Part shown: piece by piece, positions 7,647 to 15,567 of the stretch
How positions within the stretch are numbered: the first letter of the stretch is position 1
Layout: each line of letters opens with the position of its first letter
DNA from: a virus
Direction: 5' to 3' (one strand)
Virus record (IMG/VR): IMGVR_UViG_3300042372_000264
Span: 1-30,447 of that record
DNA: 30,447 bases
Translations under genes and position numbers: made by a program
Notes under the pieces: model-generated
What the model saw: only the letters and a program-made list of their open reading frames with translations
The model's database searches: none
What the model was told of the DNA's origin: nothing

Positions 7647-8861
7647 ATGAACACAATTGACAATCTGCTTCATTTTGTATTTCTCGAAGCTATGACAACC
7701 CCTCTTCCGTTCTCATCAAGAGATAGCCGTACATTGCAAAGTTTACATACTGCAATGCAAACTGATACATACATTACCGAAAAACAAGGTAATTTATTAC
7801 TTCAAATAATAAGCAATGAAATTTACGCGCCATTTATGCTGTTAGCTAATGAACACTATGCAGATTATATCAATAACCCGGTATGGAAGAAATCATTTCG
7901 TATATTACCAGAGGTAAAACGCATATATCATATTCCTGCAGGATCTGACCAAATTAACATTAATGTGTTAAAAGAAAACTATACTGGTGTAATTGCAATT
8001 GATTTTACGTTTTCAAGTACGATTCGTAATGAATTAAAACCGCTGTCTGATGTGTTATGGCAAGTTAAATCCGGATCGTTATACTATGCAGATTTTACTG
8101 AATCTAATCTTGTAACTATTATACAACTATTAGATCCTTATAAGTTTGAAGTTGAATTAGAGTTACGAGATTACTACAACACAATTAGACTATGGGATAA
8201 ACAAGATTTTAAAGATATGTACGATGTACACAAATTAGAACATACTAGATTTCAAACCCTTATTTCAAAAGATTTAGAATCTAATGATCCTACCATCATA
8301 GTTGATAGACGACTAAGATATCAATATTCAACAACTGTTGAATGCCAGACTACTAATGAATTAACTAAACAAATTGCAACCCGTGAAAAATCTAAAGTTT
8401 GGATTGATAGTAATACATATTCAATATCCAATGTAGTTGCATCATTAGTAGAGCTACAACGATTTCCGTTATTAGTAGTATTTGAACAATCAACTGATTT
8501 TACAACCATAACACAGTTTAACGAGTTATCTCAGGCGCTAACTGATCACGGCATCACTGATAACATTGGATTCCATTTTAGATTAGATAATACACCCGAT
8601 GGAAAAATGTTTAATGACGGGATTGGAAAAAGACAGTATAATAGTGTACTAAACAATAATACAAAGGTTGCAGCAGTGCTTGGTGGTAAATTACCAAAAT
8701 TCTTCCTTAAAGAAACTTGGAGACCAATGAGTGTTCTTTGTATTAAAAATACACTAAGACATAGCAAAACTGCAGTGTATGCGAATAGCAGTGATTTAAT
8801 CATATCGTATACGCACGTAGAACCAATTATAGAAACGAGGAACAAATGGGAGTCAAACTAA
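7647..8861 (+). CDS. Conserved protein of unknown function next to uvsW
   Basis: This 404-aa protein has no motif I can name. It begins MNTIDNLLHFVFLEAM and alternates beta-rich and helical stretches. A C-terminal segment (WRPMSVLCIKNTLRHS, KTAVYANSSDLIISY) resembles proteins I recall from marine T4-like genomes near recombination genes. The last 16 bases overlap uvsW and contain its GAGG ribosome site, implying coupled expression and perhaps a related role in branched-DNA metabolism. That role is inference only. Confidence 0.7.
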   Translation: MNTIDNLLHFVFLEAMTTPLPFSSRDSRTLQSLHTAMQTDTYITEKQGNLLLQIISNEIYAPFMLLANEHYADYINNPVWKKSFRILPEVKRIYHIPAGSDQININVLKENYTGVIAIDFTFSSTIRNELKPLSDVLWQVKSGSLYYADFTESNLVTIIQLLDPYKFEVELELRDYYNTIRLWDKQDFKDMYDVHKLEHTRFQTLISKDLESNDPTIIVDRRLRYQYSTTVECQTTNELTKQIATREKSKVWIDSNTYSISNVVASLVELQRFPLLVVFEQSTDFTTITQFNELSQALTDHGITDNIGFHFRLDNTPDGKMFNDGIGKRQYNSVLNNNTKVAAVLGGKLPKFFLKETWRPMSVLCIKNTLRHSKTAVYANSSDLIISYTHVEPIIETRNKWESN

Positions 8862-10309
8862 TTATAAAAGATGAAGTTAATATTAAGTTTGAACATTTAC
8901 CATTAGATGCAAGGAAGAAGCTAGCAAGTGCATTCAAATATGAAGTGCCGTATGCTAGATATCAACCTTCGTTTAAGTTGGGCAGATGGGATGGTACAGT
9001 TAGCTTATTTGGTATAGGCGGTACCGGTTACTTAAACAACTTAGAATCGATACTTGCAATACTTAATAAGATGGGAGTTGCAATAGACGACATTGAAGAT
9101 TTGCGTAAACCATTTAATTTAGATTTTACACCAATTACTGAAACATATTGGGCAGACTTAGGCAAAGTATGGCCAGTAGGACATAATGATGTTGGTAAAC
9201 CTATTATGTTAAGAGATTATCAAGTAGACGCCGTTAACAAGTTTTTACAACAACCGCAGGCATTACAAGAAATTGCAACAGGTGCAGGTAAGACAATTAC
9301 AACTGCTACACTGGCACATATATGCGAGTCACAAGGTCGTACAATAGTCATTGTACCAAACAAAAGTTTAGTTGAACAAACTCATGAAGATTTTGTAAAC
9401 GTTGATTTAGATGTAGGTATGTATTATGGCGATAAAAAAGATTTAAACAAAACACATACTATATGCACCTGGCAAAGTCTTAATATATTAGATAAGAAAA
9501 GTAAAAACTTAGAACACGATATTATAACATTAGCAGAATTTTTAGACGGTGTTTGTGCAGTAATTGTAGACGAAGTGCATATGGCAAAAGCTGATGTGTT
9601 AAAGAATTTACTTACTCACAACTTATGTAATGCACCAATCCGGTGGGGATTAACTGGTACTATACCTAAAGAAAAGTTTGAATACGAACAAATATTTGCA
9701 AGTATAGGTCCTGTCATTGGAGGCATTAAAGCACACGAATTACAAGATGCAGGTGTGCTATCAGCGTGCCATGTTAAGGTATTACAACTGATCGACTTGC
9801 CATCATTTAGATCTTATTCGGATGAAATAACATATCAAGTTACTAATAAAGATCGAATGATGTTTATTAGCGATACTATTAAGACTATTGCAGAAACTGG
9901 CAATACGTTAGTGTTAGTTGGTAGAATTGAAAGTGGCAAGTTGTTAATTGAAAATATCCCAGATGCAGTATTTGTATCAGGTAATGTAAAAACAAAAGAT
10001 AGAAAAACAGAGTACGACGAAATTAAAACATCAACAAACAAAATTATCGTAGCAACGTATGGGGTAGCAGCAGTAGGTATTAACATTCCAAGAATTTTTA
10101 ATTTGGTGTTAATTGAATCGGGTAAAAGTTTTACACGAGTTATTCAAAGTATTGGTAGAGGAATTAGAAAGGCACATGATAAAGATTTTGTGCAAATTTA
10201 TGATATTACTAGTACCTGCAAGTATGCTAAAAAACACTTAACAGAAAGAAAGAAATTCTATAAAGATGCAAAATATGAATTTGAAATTAATAAGGTAGAT
10301 TGGAAATGA
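8846..10309 (+). CDS. uvsW: UvsW-type DNA/RNA helicase
   Basis: UvsW is an SF2 helicase that remodels forks, migrates Holliday junctions and removes R-loops to switch T4 from origin- to recombination-dependent replication. The 487-aa product has the UvsW N-terminal domain (FKYEVPYARYQPSFKLGRWDG, residues 30-50), motif I ATGAGKT (144-150), motif II DEVH (242-245), motif III LTGT (269-272) and motif VI QSIGRGIRKA (434-443). Length matches the family. ATG 8846 has CGAGG just upstream. The stop shares ATGA with the next gene. Confidence 0.95.
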   Translation: MGVKLIIKDEVNIKFEHLPLDARKKLASAFKYEVPYARYQPSFKLGRWDGTVSLFGIGGTGYLNNLESILAILNKMGVAIDDIEDLRKPFNLDFTPITETYWADLGKVWPVGHNDVGKPIMLRDYQVDAVNKFLQQPQALQEIATGAGKTITTATLAHICESQGRTIVIVPNKSLVEQTHEDFVNVDLDVGMYYGDKKDLNKTHTICTWQSLNILDKKSKNLEHDIITLAEFLDGVCAVIVDEVHMAKADVLKNLLTHNLCNAPIRWGLTGTIPKEKFEYEQIFASIGPVIGGIKAHELQDAGVLSACHVKVLQLIDLPSFRSYSDEITYQVTNKDRMMFISDTIKTIAETGNTLVLVGRIESGKLLIENIPDAVFVSGNVKTKDRKTEYDEIKTSTNKIIVATYGVAAVGINIPRIFNLVLIESGKSFTRVIQSIGRGIRKAHDKDFVQIYDITSTCKYAKKHLTERKKFYKDAKYEFEINKVDWK

Positions 10310-10812
10310 ATATACTCACAGTAAATAATCAATCGTTTTCTTTAAATAACCTGCCTGACGAAGTAGACGACAGTATGCGATTTGGCATTTTAGATAATAG
10401 CAATCCGCAAGAACCGGATTTCTTTTTTATGCCGCTAATATATTTAGAATCGTTTAACGCTCCGGCTATTGTATTAAAGATTGGTGACAGCGAAGTAACT
10501 ATGCCAATTGATTGGTGCATTGCAGTAGGTGATGGTAGTAGTGCAACTCACATTGAAATATTACCATTAACTAGTTTAAATGATAGAGGATTTGATGCAC
10601 TTGTGTTTAATCCAATATCTGATTTTAGAATTGAATTTAAAAAAATTGAAATTATAAATTTTTACAATGATGTTAAATGGTACTTTCCAAAAATGAAAGT
10701 TGGCCATTTATTAGCAACTCCTTTACAGAATAAAGATCAACCAGAATGTGTATATTTTGTTAAAGAAGTTTCTCGTCAGAGTGAGATGATACATTTAGAT
10801 AAATTATTATAG
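10306..10812 (+). CDS. Conserved hypothetical protein downstream of uvsW
   Basis: The product has 168 aa from ATG 10306, which overlaps the uvsW stop (ATGA); a TTG six bases upstream is less likely. Segments such as FFFMPLIYLESFNAPAIVL, MPIDWCIAVGDG, LPLTSLNDRGFDALVFNP and a C-terminal CVYFVKEVSRQSEM look strongly conserved and are familiar to me from T4-like marine genomes, where the family is annotated only as hypothetical. No catalytic motif is seen. Confidence 0.75.
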   Translation: MNILTVNNQSFSLNNLPDEVDDSMRFGILDNSNPQEPDFFFMPLIYLESFNAPAIVLKIGDSEVTMPIDWCIAVGDGSSATHIEILPLTSLNDRGFDALVFNPISDFRIEFKKIEIINFYNDVKWYFPKMKVGHLLATPLQNKDQPECVYFVKEVSRQSEMIHLDKLL

Positions 10813-10820
10813 GATTATAT

Positions 10821-11462
10821 ATGGCATTTAAAGTAGCGTATTTTGCCCCAACTATTATTGCAGCGGATCAAGTTCCGCCTGTTGAATTTAGCAAGTTATT
10901 TAATTTAACCAATCAATTACATTTGCATCCCGAGTTACACGAAGCTGATAATCCATTTGTTAGTTTAGTGGGCGGATCTCATATTCAAATGTACCCTGCA
11001 AAAGTTGAACTTGATATTAATTGGCTTATTGTTTGGTTAGAGACAGTGTGTCAAGAGTACATGGATTTAGTAACTGTGCAAACTGGTACAACTGATTTGA
11101 AAATATGTAAACCAGTAATTACAAATGTATGGACTACCCAGCAAACATCAGGAAATTATCAAACCATGCATAGCCATCTAGGTAGTAATATTAGTGGCAA
11201 CATTTATATTAGCACACCTAGTCTTGATGCTAACAGTAACCCTTCCGACGGTCAATTTGTTTTAAAAATGCCGCAAATTAAAGATATATCTAGATTTGTT
11301 ATGCAAGATACATGGAAAACTGATACATCGCCTGGTACCCTTGTAGTGTTTCCAAGTTGTTTAGCACATCTTACATATCCATGGAACGGAACCGGTACTA
11401 GGACCGTTGTGTCTTTTGAAGCGGCAATAGTACCAATTATTGATGACGAGGATGCAGCATGA
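10821..11462 (+). CDS. 2OG-Fe(II) oxygenase-family protein
   Basis: The 213-aa product resembles the compact phage 2-oxoglutarate/Fe(II) dioxygenases (the TIGR02466-like group). Visible signatures are the paired histidines in MHSHLGSNISGNIYIS (His117 and His119), a later Asp-containing strand, and the distal histidine in LVVFPSCLAHLTYPW (His183) followed by RTVVSFE, which supplies the basic residue for 2OG binding. Such enzymes hydroxylate amino acids, nucleobases or proteins; the substrate here is unknown. It lies between replication genes, so a nucleic acid or protein modification linked to replication is possible. Spacing is eight bases from the upstream gene. Confidence 0.82.
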   Translation: MAFKVAYFAPTIIAADQVPPVEFSKLFNLTNQLHLHPELHEADNPFVSLVGGSHIQMYPAKVELDINWLIVWLETVCQEYMDLVTVQTGTTDLKICKPVITNVWTTQQTSGNYQTMHSHLGSNISGNIYISTPSLDANSNPSDGQFVLKMPQIKDISRFVMQDTWKTDTSPGTLVVFPSCLAHLTYPWNGTGTRTVVSFEAAIVPIIDDEDAA

Positions 11463-11941
11463 GTGATAAAGTAGAACTAAAAGAAAAGATTCAAGCAGTA
11501 GATATGAACATTCGCGAGTTATGGGACGAACTTGATGAAGTAAATCAAAAAGGCCTTAAGGGTGAATTGTTTATTTTAAATAGATACATTAGCAATGTTA
11601 AAGGTCAATCATCGGAAATACAAAAACACTTTGTAATATCAGTAAACGAATACTATAACAAAAATTGGTTCTTGTTGTCAAAAGAACATTCAAAATTATT
11701 ATGGTTATTGTTATGTATGTGTAGTTTTAACGGAGAGAAAACATTCTTTCATGAATGGCTTGGCAACAAAAAGAAAGACGGTAACGATAATAAGAAAGTA
11801 CAGTTTTTAGCCGAGCTTAATCCTGCTATGAAGATGCAAGAAGTTGAAATGTTAGCAAAACTAACACCGACTAAAGAAATAACTAAGTTAGCTAAAGACT
11901 ACGGATTTGAAGATAAAGATATTAAAAAGAAACTTAAATGA
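11459..11941 (+). CDS. Hypothetical protein; possible divergent clamp-loader small subunit (gp62-like)
   Basis: The 160-aa, mostly helical, Lys-rich product overlaps both neighbours by four bases. ILNRYISNVKG followed by NEYYNKNW, a helix rich in Leu (SKLLWLLLCMCSF) and a C-terminal KDYGFEDKDIKKKLK loosely follow the layout of gp62 clamp-loader subunits of marine T4-like phages (NR-x-LS, NEMN, compact helical tail). The match is weak. It could equally be an unrelated conserved protein. No gp44 or gp45 is in the window to support it. Confidence 0.55.
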   Translation: MSDKVELKEKIQAVDMNIRELWDELDEVNQKGLKGELFILNRYISNVKGQSSEIQKHFVISVNEYYNKNWFLLSKEHSKLLWLLLCMCSFNGEKTFFHEWLGNKKKDGNDNKKVQFLAELNPAMKMQEVEMLAKLTPTKEITKLAKDYGFEDKDIKKKLK

Positions 11942-12630
11942 TGAGTTTACAGCCTAAACCATTTGAATGCCAGTACTGCAAGAGTAAATTTGTAAAAGAA
12001 TCTACTCTTATGGTTCATGTATGTGAATCAAAGCGTAGAGCATTGGCACAAAAAGAAAAACATGTAGTGATAGGGTTCGAAACATACAACATATTTTTTC
12101 AAAAAACACAAAGCTTTCATGGTGTAAAGACATACGAAAACTTTTGCAAAAGTCCGTATTATAATGCGTTTGTTAAGTTTGGAAGTTTTGTTAGTAACGT
12201 AAAACCGTTGTATCCTGACAAGTTTATTGTGTTTGTAGTAACTAGTGGCACTAAGTTAGATCATTGGTGTAGAGATGAGTTATACGACAAGTATGTTGTA
12301 GATTTAATTAAAACTGAATCAGTAGAAACTGCGTTAGAACGTAGCATTAATCACATGTTAGATTGGGGTGATGCAAATAACGCACAATGGAATCATTACT
12401 TTTCATATGTAAGTTTAAATAGAGCAATGTATGATATTAAAGATGGAAAGATTAGTCCGTGGATTGTGTTAAATTCAAATACTGGCAAATTAATGATAAA
12501 ACGATTTAACGATGAACAACTTGCAGCAGTGAGCAGTGTATTAGATATACCGTTTTGGTTTAACAAGTTTAAACATAGATCAGCTGACGTAGAGCTTGTA
12601 AAAACTGTAGTTAAGGAGAGTAATCTATGA
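11938..12630 (+). CDS. Conserved zinc-finger protein of T4-like marine phages
   Basis: The 230-aa product starts with a C2HC finger: Cys11 and Cys14 (ECQYCKSKF), His27 and Cys29 (LMVHVCESKRR), followed by a basic stretch. The remainder (VVIGFETYNIFF, FCKSPYYNAFVKFGSFV, KLDHWCRDELYDKYVVD) looks like a well-conserved helical domain known to me only from phage hypothetical proteins. A nucleic-acid-binding role fits the finger and the replication neighbourhood. The start shares ATGA with the upstream stop. Confidence 0.78.
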   Translation: MMSLQPKPFECQYCKSKFVKESTLMVHVCESKRRALAQKEKHVVIGFETYNIFFQKTQSFHGVKTYENFCKSPYYNAFVKFGSFVSNVKPLYPDKFIVFVVTSGTKLDHWCRDELYDKYVVDLIKTESVETALERSINHMLDWGDANNAQWNHYFSYVSLNRAMYDIKDGKISPWIVLNSNTGKLMIKRFNDEQLAAVSSVLDIPFWFNKFKHRSADVELVKTVVKESNL

Positions 12631-12698
12631 GCATAAATATTGCGATTGAAACAAAACCAGATTATCATTGGAGGTTCATCACCTATGCCGGATATTGA
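12627..12698 (+). CDS. Possible 23-codon leader ORF before the DnaE-like gene
   Basis: ATG 12627 has the better Shine-Dalgarno (AAGGAG at 12613-12618, eight-base spacing) but its frame ends after 23 codons (MSINIAIETKPDYH...), 11 bases inside the DnaE-like gene. It may be a leader peptide coupling translation to the next gene, or the real start of the DnaE-like protein followed by a +1 shift near 12639, where the other frame becomes open with plausible coding. A sequencing error is also possible. Confidence 0.35.
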   Translation: MSINIAIETKPDYHWRFITYAGY

Positions 12699-13242
12699 CA
12701 TTGACTTTGCTAATAGAGATCTAGCACTGTCAAAATTAAAACATGTTACGGCAGCTATTAGTATTCAAAAAAAACACAATACAGGCATCTACTGTCACAA
12801 TATACCACACAATCCAGTAACTGGGGTGAGTACAATTGACTATAAAGAAGCTGAAGACAGAGGTTATTTTAAAATTGATTTTCTCAATGTTATGATATAT
12901 AAAGACATTCGAGATAACGACCATCTACTACATTTAATGGGAACTGAACCAATATGGGAACTATTACTTCAAGAAGACTTTGTAAATCTACTATTTCATA
13001 TAAACGGGCACATAGATATTCTGAAACAGATGCAGCCGACTTCCGTGGAACAATTAGCTGCAGTCCTGGCGATGATAAGGCCAGCGAAACGCTATTTGAT
13101 TGGGAAAGAATGGACTACGGTGATGACAGACATATGGGAACACTCAGACGCTGACGCCGGGTATGCATTCCGTAAATCGCATGCAATTGCTTATGCAATG
13201 GCGATTGTAGTGCAGATGAATTTAATTTGTGAAGAGGTTTAA
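12685..13242 (+). CDS. Miniature DNA polymerase III alpha (DnaE)-like protein
   Basis: The product is 185 aa from ATG 12685 (GGAGG at 12670-12674); the frame stays open and coding-like back to TTG 12640 (IIIGGSSPMPDIDIDF). It keeps three landmark motifs of C-family polymerases in order: MPDIDIDF (catalytic Asp pair of DnaE), GYFKIDFLNV (the KxDFLGL motif with the third catalytic Asp, here Asp65), and GYAFRKSHAIAYA (the GYxFNKSHAxAYA motif). PTSVEQLAAVLAMIRPAK resembles the DnaE stretch before RPG. PHP, most of palm/fingers and clamp-binding parts are missing. Full-length alpha is about 1,100 aa. It may be a degenerate polymerase, an accessory protein or a domesticated fold. Confidence 0.75.
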   Translation: MPDIDIDFANRDLALSKLKHVTAAISIQKKHNTGIYCHNIPHNPVTGVSTIDYKEAEDRGYFKIDFLNVMIYKDIRDNDHLLHLMGTEPIWELLLQEDFVNLLFHINGHIDILKQMQPTSVEQLAAVLAMIRPAKRYLIGKEWTTVMTDIWEHSDADAGYAFRKSHAIAYAMAIVVQMNLICEEV

Positions 13243-13610
13243 GGTTTTCGGACGAGTTGAACAGATTTACGTTTAACTCGTTTAACTGTTAGGTTCATTA
13301 AATTAACTACTGGACCTAATATTATACGAGTATCTTTGCTATTAAATGTTTTAATTGCATAACTAAATGGTTGCAGTTCTTCTCTGCAAAATATAGATAT
13401 TGGAAATTGTCGATTAGATTCCCACCACCATATCTCGCCTATCTCTAAAAACGTTACTTTATCGTCAGCTGATAGTATTGCGTTTAAGTCGTAGAAACTT
13501 GTTACGTACTGATCTTGGTTGGTAATTATACCAACATATTCATCGTTGCCGTAAGTAATCACACTAATAAACGGTAAATTTTGTTCTATGTTATCTCTTA
13601 AGTTTGCCAT
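13239..13610 (-). CDS. Conserved hypothetical protein on the opposite strand
   Basis: This 123-aa gene runs against its neighbours. Start ATG 13610 gives MANLRDNIEQNLPFISVITYG; a TTG further out would overlap the divergent gene. Segments GIITNQDQYVTSFYDL, FLEIGEIWWWESNRQ and a basic C-terminus VKRVKRKSVQLVRKP look conserved and familiar from T4-like marine phages, where no function is assigned. Its stop overlaps the convergent DnaE-like stop (TTTAA shared). No Shine-Dalgarno is obvious upstream of the ATG. The basic tail suggests nucleic-acid contact, which is only a guess. Confidence 0.75.
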   Translation of the reverse strand: MANLRDNIEQNLPFISVITYGNDEYVGIITNQDQYVTSFYDLNAILSADDKVTFLEIGEIWWWESNRQFPISIFCREELQPFSYAIKTFNSKDTRIILGPVVNLMNLTVKRVKRKSVQLVRKP

Positions 13611-13634
13611 AAATATATATAAAGGATATTGCCA

Positions 13635-14441
13635 ATGCAAAAAATATCAAGTTATTTATACCCAAACCGAATCGAACTTATCGCCGATCTGGTTGGATTT
13701 ACAGTGGAGTTCACATCAGTGTATCAAAGAAATGTAAAAATTTATAATGGTATTGATAATACCATTGAGTTCGATATTAAGAACGCAGATCAAAAACGAA
13801 TTGACTTAACTACGTTAAGTGTAATTGAACTAAACCTTATGGATGTTTCTGGCAATGCCCTACCTAACAGTCCATACGCAGTTGCTCCAATTGTTGATAA
13901 AAAAGGAATTGCTAAAGTTACTATACCACAAGAAGATCTTGTTGATCTTACTCCCCAATTTTTAACATATAGTGTTAGTGCAGTTAAGGATGGCGCCGAT
14001 GTTATGCTGTATGCTGATACTAAGTTTGGCGCAGTTGGTACAGTTGAACTTATTGGCAACGCAATGCCAACTTTCCGAAATGAAAAAATTTATAATACGT
14101 TTAGCGGCGAAATTGATTATATGGGCAATGTTGTAAAACATACTAGTTCAATTCCTGCTACGTTTTACGAAGCAGTGCCAACTACACAATTATCATTTGA
14201 AATTTCAATAACTGGGTTTATTGGTAAAGTATGGTTAGAAGCTACTACTGCATCAACTATTAGTGTTAATTCGTACCTACACGCAGTTAAGTTAGCAGAA
14301 CGAACTATTGTTGCACCAAGCTCAACTCCTATCACATTTGACAACGTTGATGTTGCAGATTTTAAATATTTTAGAGTATTATACCAAGGCAATAGTCCAA
14401 TCAATCCAACCGGTACTGTTGACAAAGTAACCGTTTGGTAG
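13635..14441 (+). CDS. Probable virion structural protein (beta-rich)
   Basis: The 269-aa product starts at ATG 13635 with AAAGGA eight bases upstream. The N-terminal half (VYQRNVKIYNGIDNTIEFDI, NADQKRIDLTTLSVIEL) is a beta-sandwich-like region resembling the N-terminal attachment domain of phage baseplate or fibre proteins (BppU-like). The C-terminal half is Thr/Ser/Val-rich and probably another beta domain. The gene sits alone between replication genes. A one-mismatch late promoter (CATAAATA, 13608-13615) lies just upstream, in line with late expression, though such matches are common in AT-rich DNA. Confidence 0.7.
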   Translation: MQKISSYLYPNRIELIADLVGFTVEFTSVYQRNVKIYNGIDNTIEFDIKNADQKRIDLTTLSVIELNLMDVSGNALPNSPYAVAPIVDKKGIAKVTIPQEDLVDLTPQFLTYSVSAVKDGADVMLYADTKFGAVGTVELIGNAMPTFRNEKIYNTFSGEIDYMGNVVKHTSSIPATFYEAVPTTQLSFEISITGFIGKVWLEATTASTISVNSYLHAVKLAERTIVAPSSTPITFDNVDVADFKYFRVLYQGNSPINPTGTVDKVTVW

Positions 14442-14473
14442 TATAATATACTTTTAAACTAAACATACCTATT

Positions 14474-15457
14474 ATGAACCTTATTACAGATACATTGTTA
14501 ATGTACTGGCAATCTGGTAGACGAACTAAAAAAACTCCAAGTGGATGGATAACTGGCAACGCTCCGTGTTGCCAGGATACCCGGTATCGTGGCGGATTTA
14601 TTGTAAACGATGGCGATGCAGTTACATTTCACTGCTTCAATTGTAGCTTTAAAGCTAGTTGGCAACCAGGTCGGCACATTAGTAAAAATATGAAAGACTT
14701 TATGCGGTACTTGCATATGAGCGATTCAGAAATTTCTAAACTTAGTTTAGAAGCTTTTAGACTAGAAGCATCTGAAACTGTACTACTAGAAACAATGTTA
14801 CCTAAGTTTGAAAATCGCACACTGCCAATTGATGCAGCACCGATTGGGTCATTCTTAAATAACATTCCTAAACCATTATTTCCGGTGTTAGAATATATGG
14901 CCAACCGTAACTTATGTATAGACGATTACCCGTTTCATTGGACTCCTAAAACTGGATTTAATGATCGATTGATTATCCCGTACTACTACGAAAACAGACT
15001 AGTAGGATACACTGCAAGACGCATTGGTTCAAATAAGAACCCACGGTACTTCTCAGAGCAACAACCAAATTTTGTTTTTAACTTAGATAGACAATCTTAT
15101 GAACGTACATTTGTTATTGTATGCGAAGGCCCAATTGATGCAATTAGTATAGACGGCTGTGCTATACTTGGTTCACAAATTAAAGATAAACAAGATTGGC
15201 TACTTAAACGATTAAACAAGGAAATTATATTAGTACCAGATAGGGATCACGAAGGCCCAGCTACTGTAGAACAGGCTATTGAATATGGTTGGTCTGTTAG
15301 TATGCCAGAATGGCCTGTAGGGATTAAAGATGTAAATGACGCTGTCATTAAACTAGGTAGACTAACTACACTGTGGCTAATTATTAATGCAAAACAAAGC
15401 TACGCACTTAAGATTCAATTAAGAGCAAAACAATTTTTTAAAGAGGTAACACTATGA
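14474..15457 (+). CDS. 61: DNA primase (gp61-like, DnaG type)
   Basis: This is the primase that makes RNA primers with gp41 helicase on the lagging strand. The 327-aa product has an N-terminal zinc ribbon with Cys32/Cys33 and Cys54/Cys57 (APCCQDTRYRGG, FHCFNCSF), then a TOPRIM-type catalytic core: CEGPIDAIS (Glu218), VPDRDHEG (Asp256, Asp258) and KDVNDA (285-290). Length fits T4 gp61 (about 340 aa). The stop overlaps the following 37-aa gene (ATGA). gp41 lies two genes downstream, in keeping with the primosome partnership. Confidence 0.93.
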   Translation: MNLITDTLLMYWQSGRRTKKTPSGWITGNAPCCQDTRYRGGFIVNDGDAVTFHCFNCSFKASWQPGRHISKNMKDFMRYLHMSDSEISKLSLEAFRLEASETVLLETMLPKFENRTLPIDAAPIGSFLNNIPKPLFPVLEYMANRNLCIDDYPFHWTPKTGFNDRLIIPYYYENRLVGYTARRIGSNKNPRYFSEQQPNFVFNLDRQSYERTFVIVCEGPIDAISIDGCAILGSQIKDKQDWLLKRLNKEIILVPDRDHEGPATVEQAIEYGWSVSMPEWPVGIKDVNDAVIKLGRLTTLWLIINAKQSYALKIQLRAKQFFKEVTL

Positions 15458-15567
15458 AAAAACTTTTAGAGATTATACTACGACCATACACTAAGTGGAA
15501 AGAAGATCGTGCATACAATAAACGTATTGAAGAACTCCGTAAACGAGACCCGTTTATATACAAATGA
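15454..15567 (+). CDS. Conserved 37-aa basic protein between primase and carbamoyltransferase
   Basis: The product starts MKKLLEIILRPYTKWKEDRA and ends LRKRDPFIYK. ATG 15454 overlaps the primase stop by ATGA and its own stop overlaps the next start by ATGA, with GAGG upstream at 15442-15445. The double overlap and the charged, helical, KRDPFIYK-ending sequence, which I recall from similar short genes in marine T4-like phages, indicate a real gene. Function is unknown; context suggests replication. Confidence 0.72.
   Translation: MKKLLEIILRPYTKWKEDRAYNKRIEELRKRDPFIYK

Noticed and set aside
12396-12701. Leftward 101-codon ORF opposite the zinc-finger gene
   Set aside because: It is a shadow frame over two well-supported + strand genes with no signals of its own.
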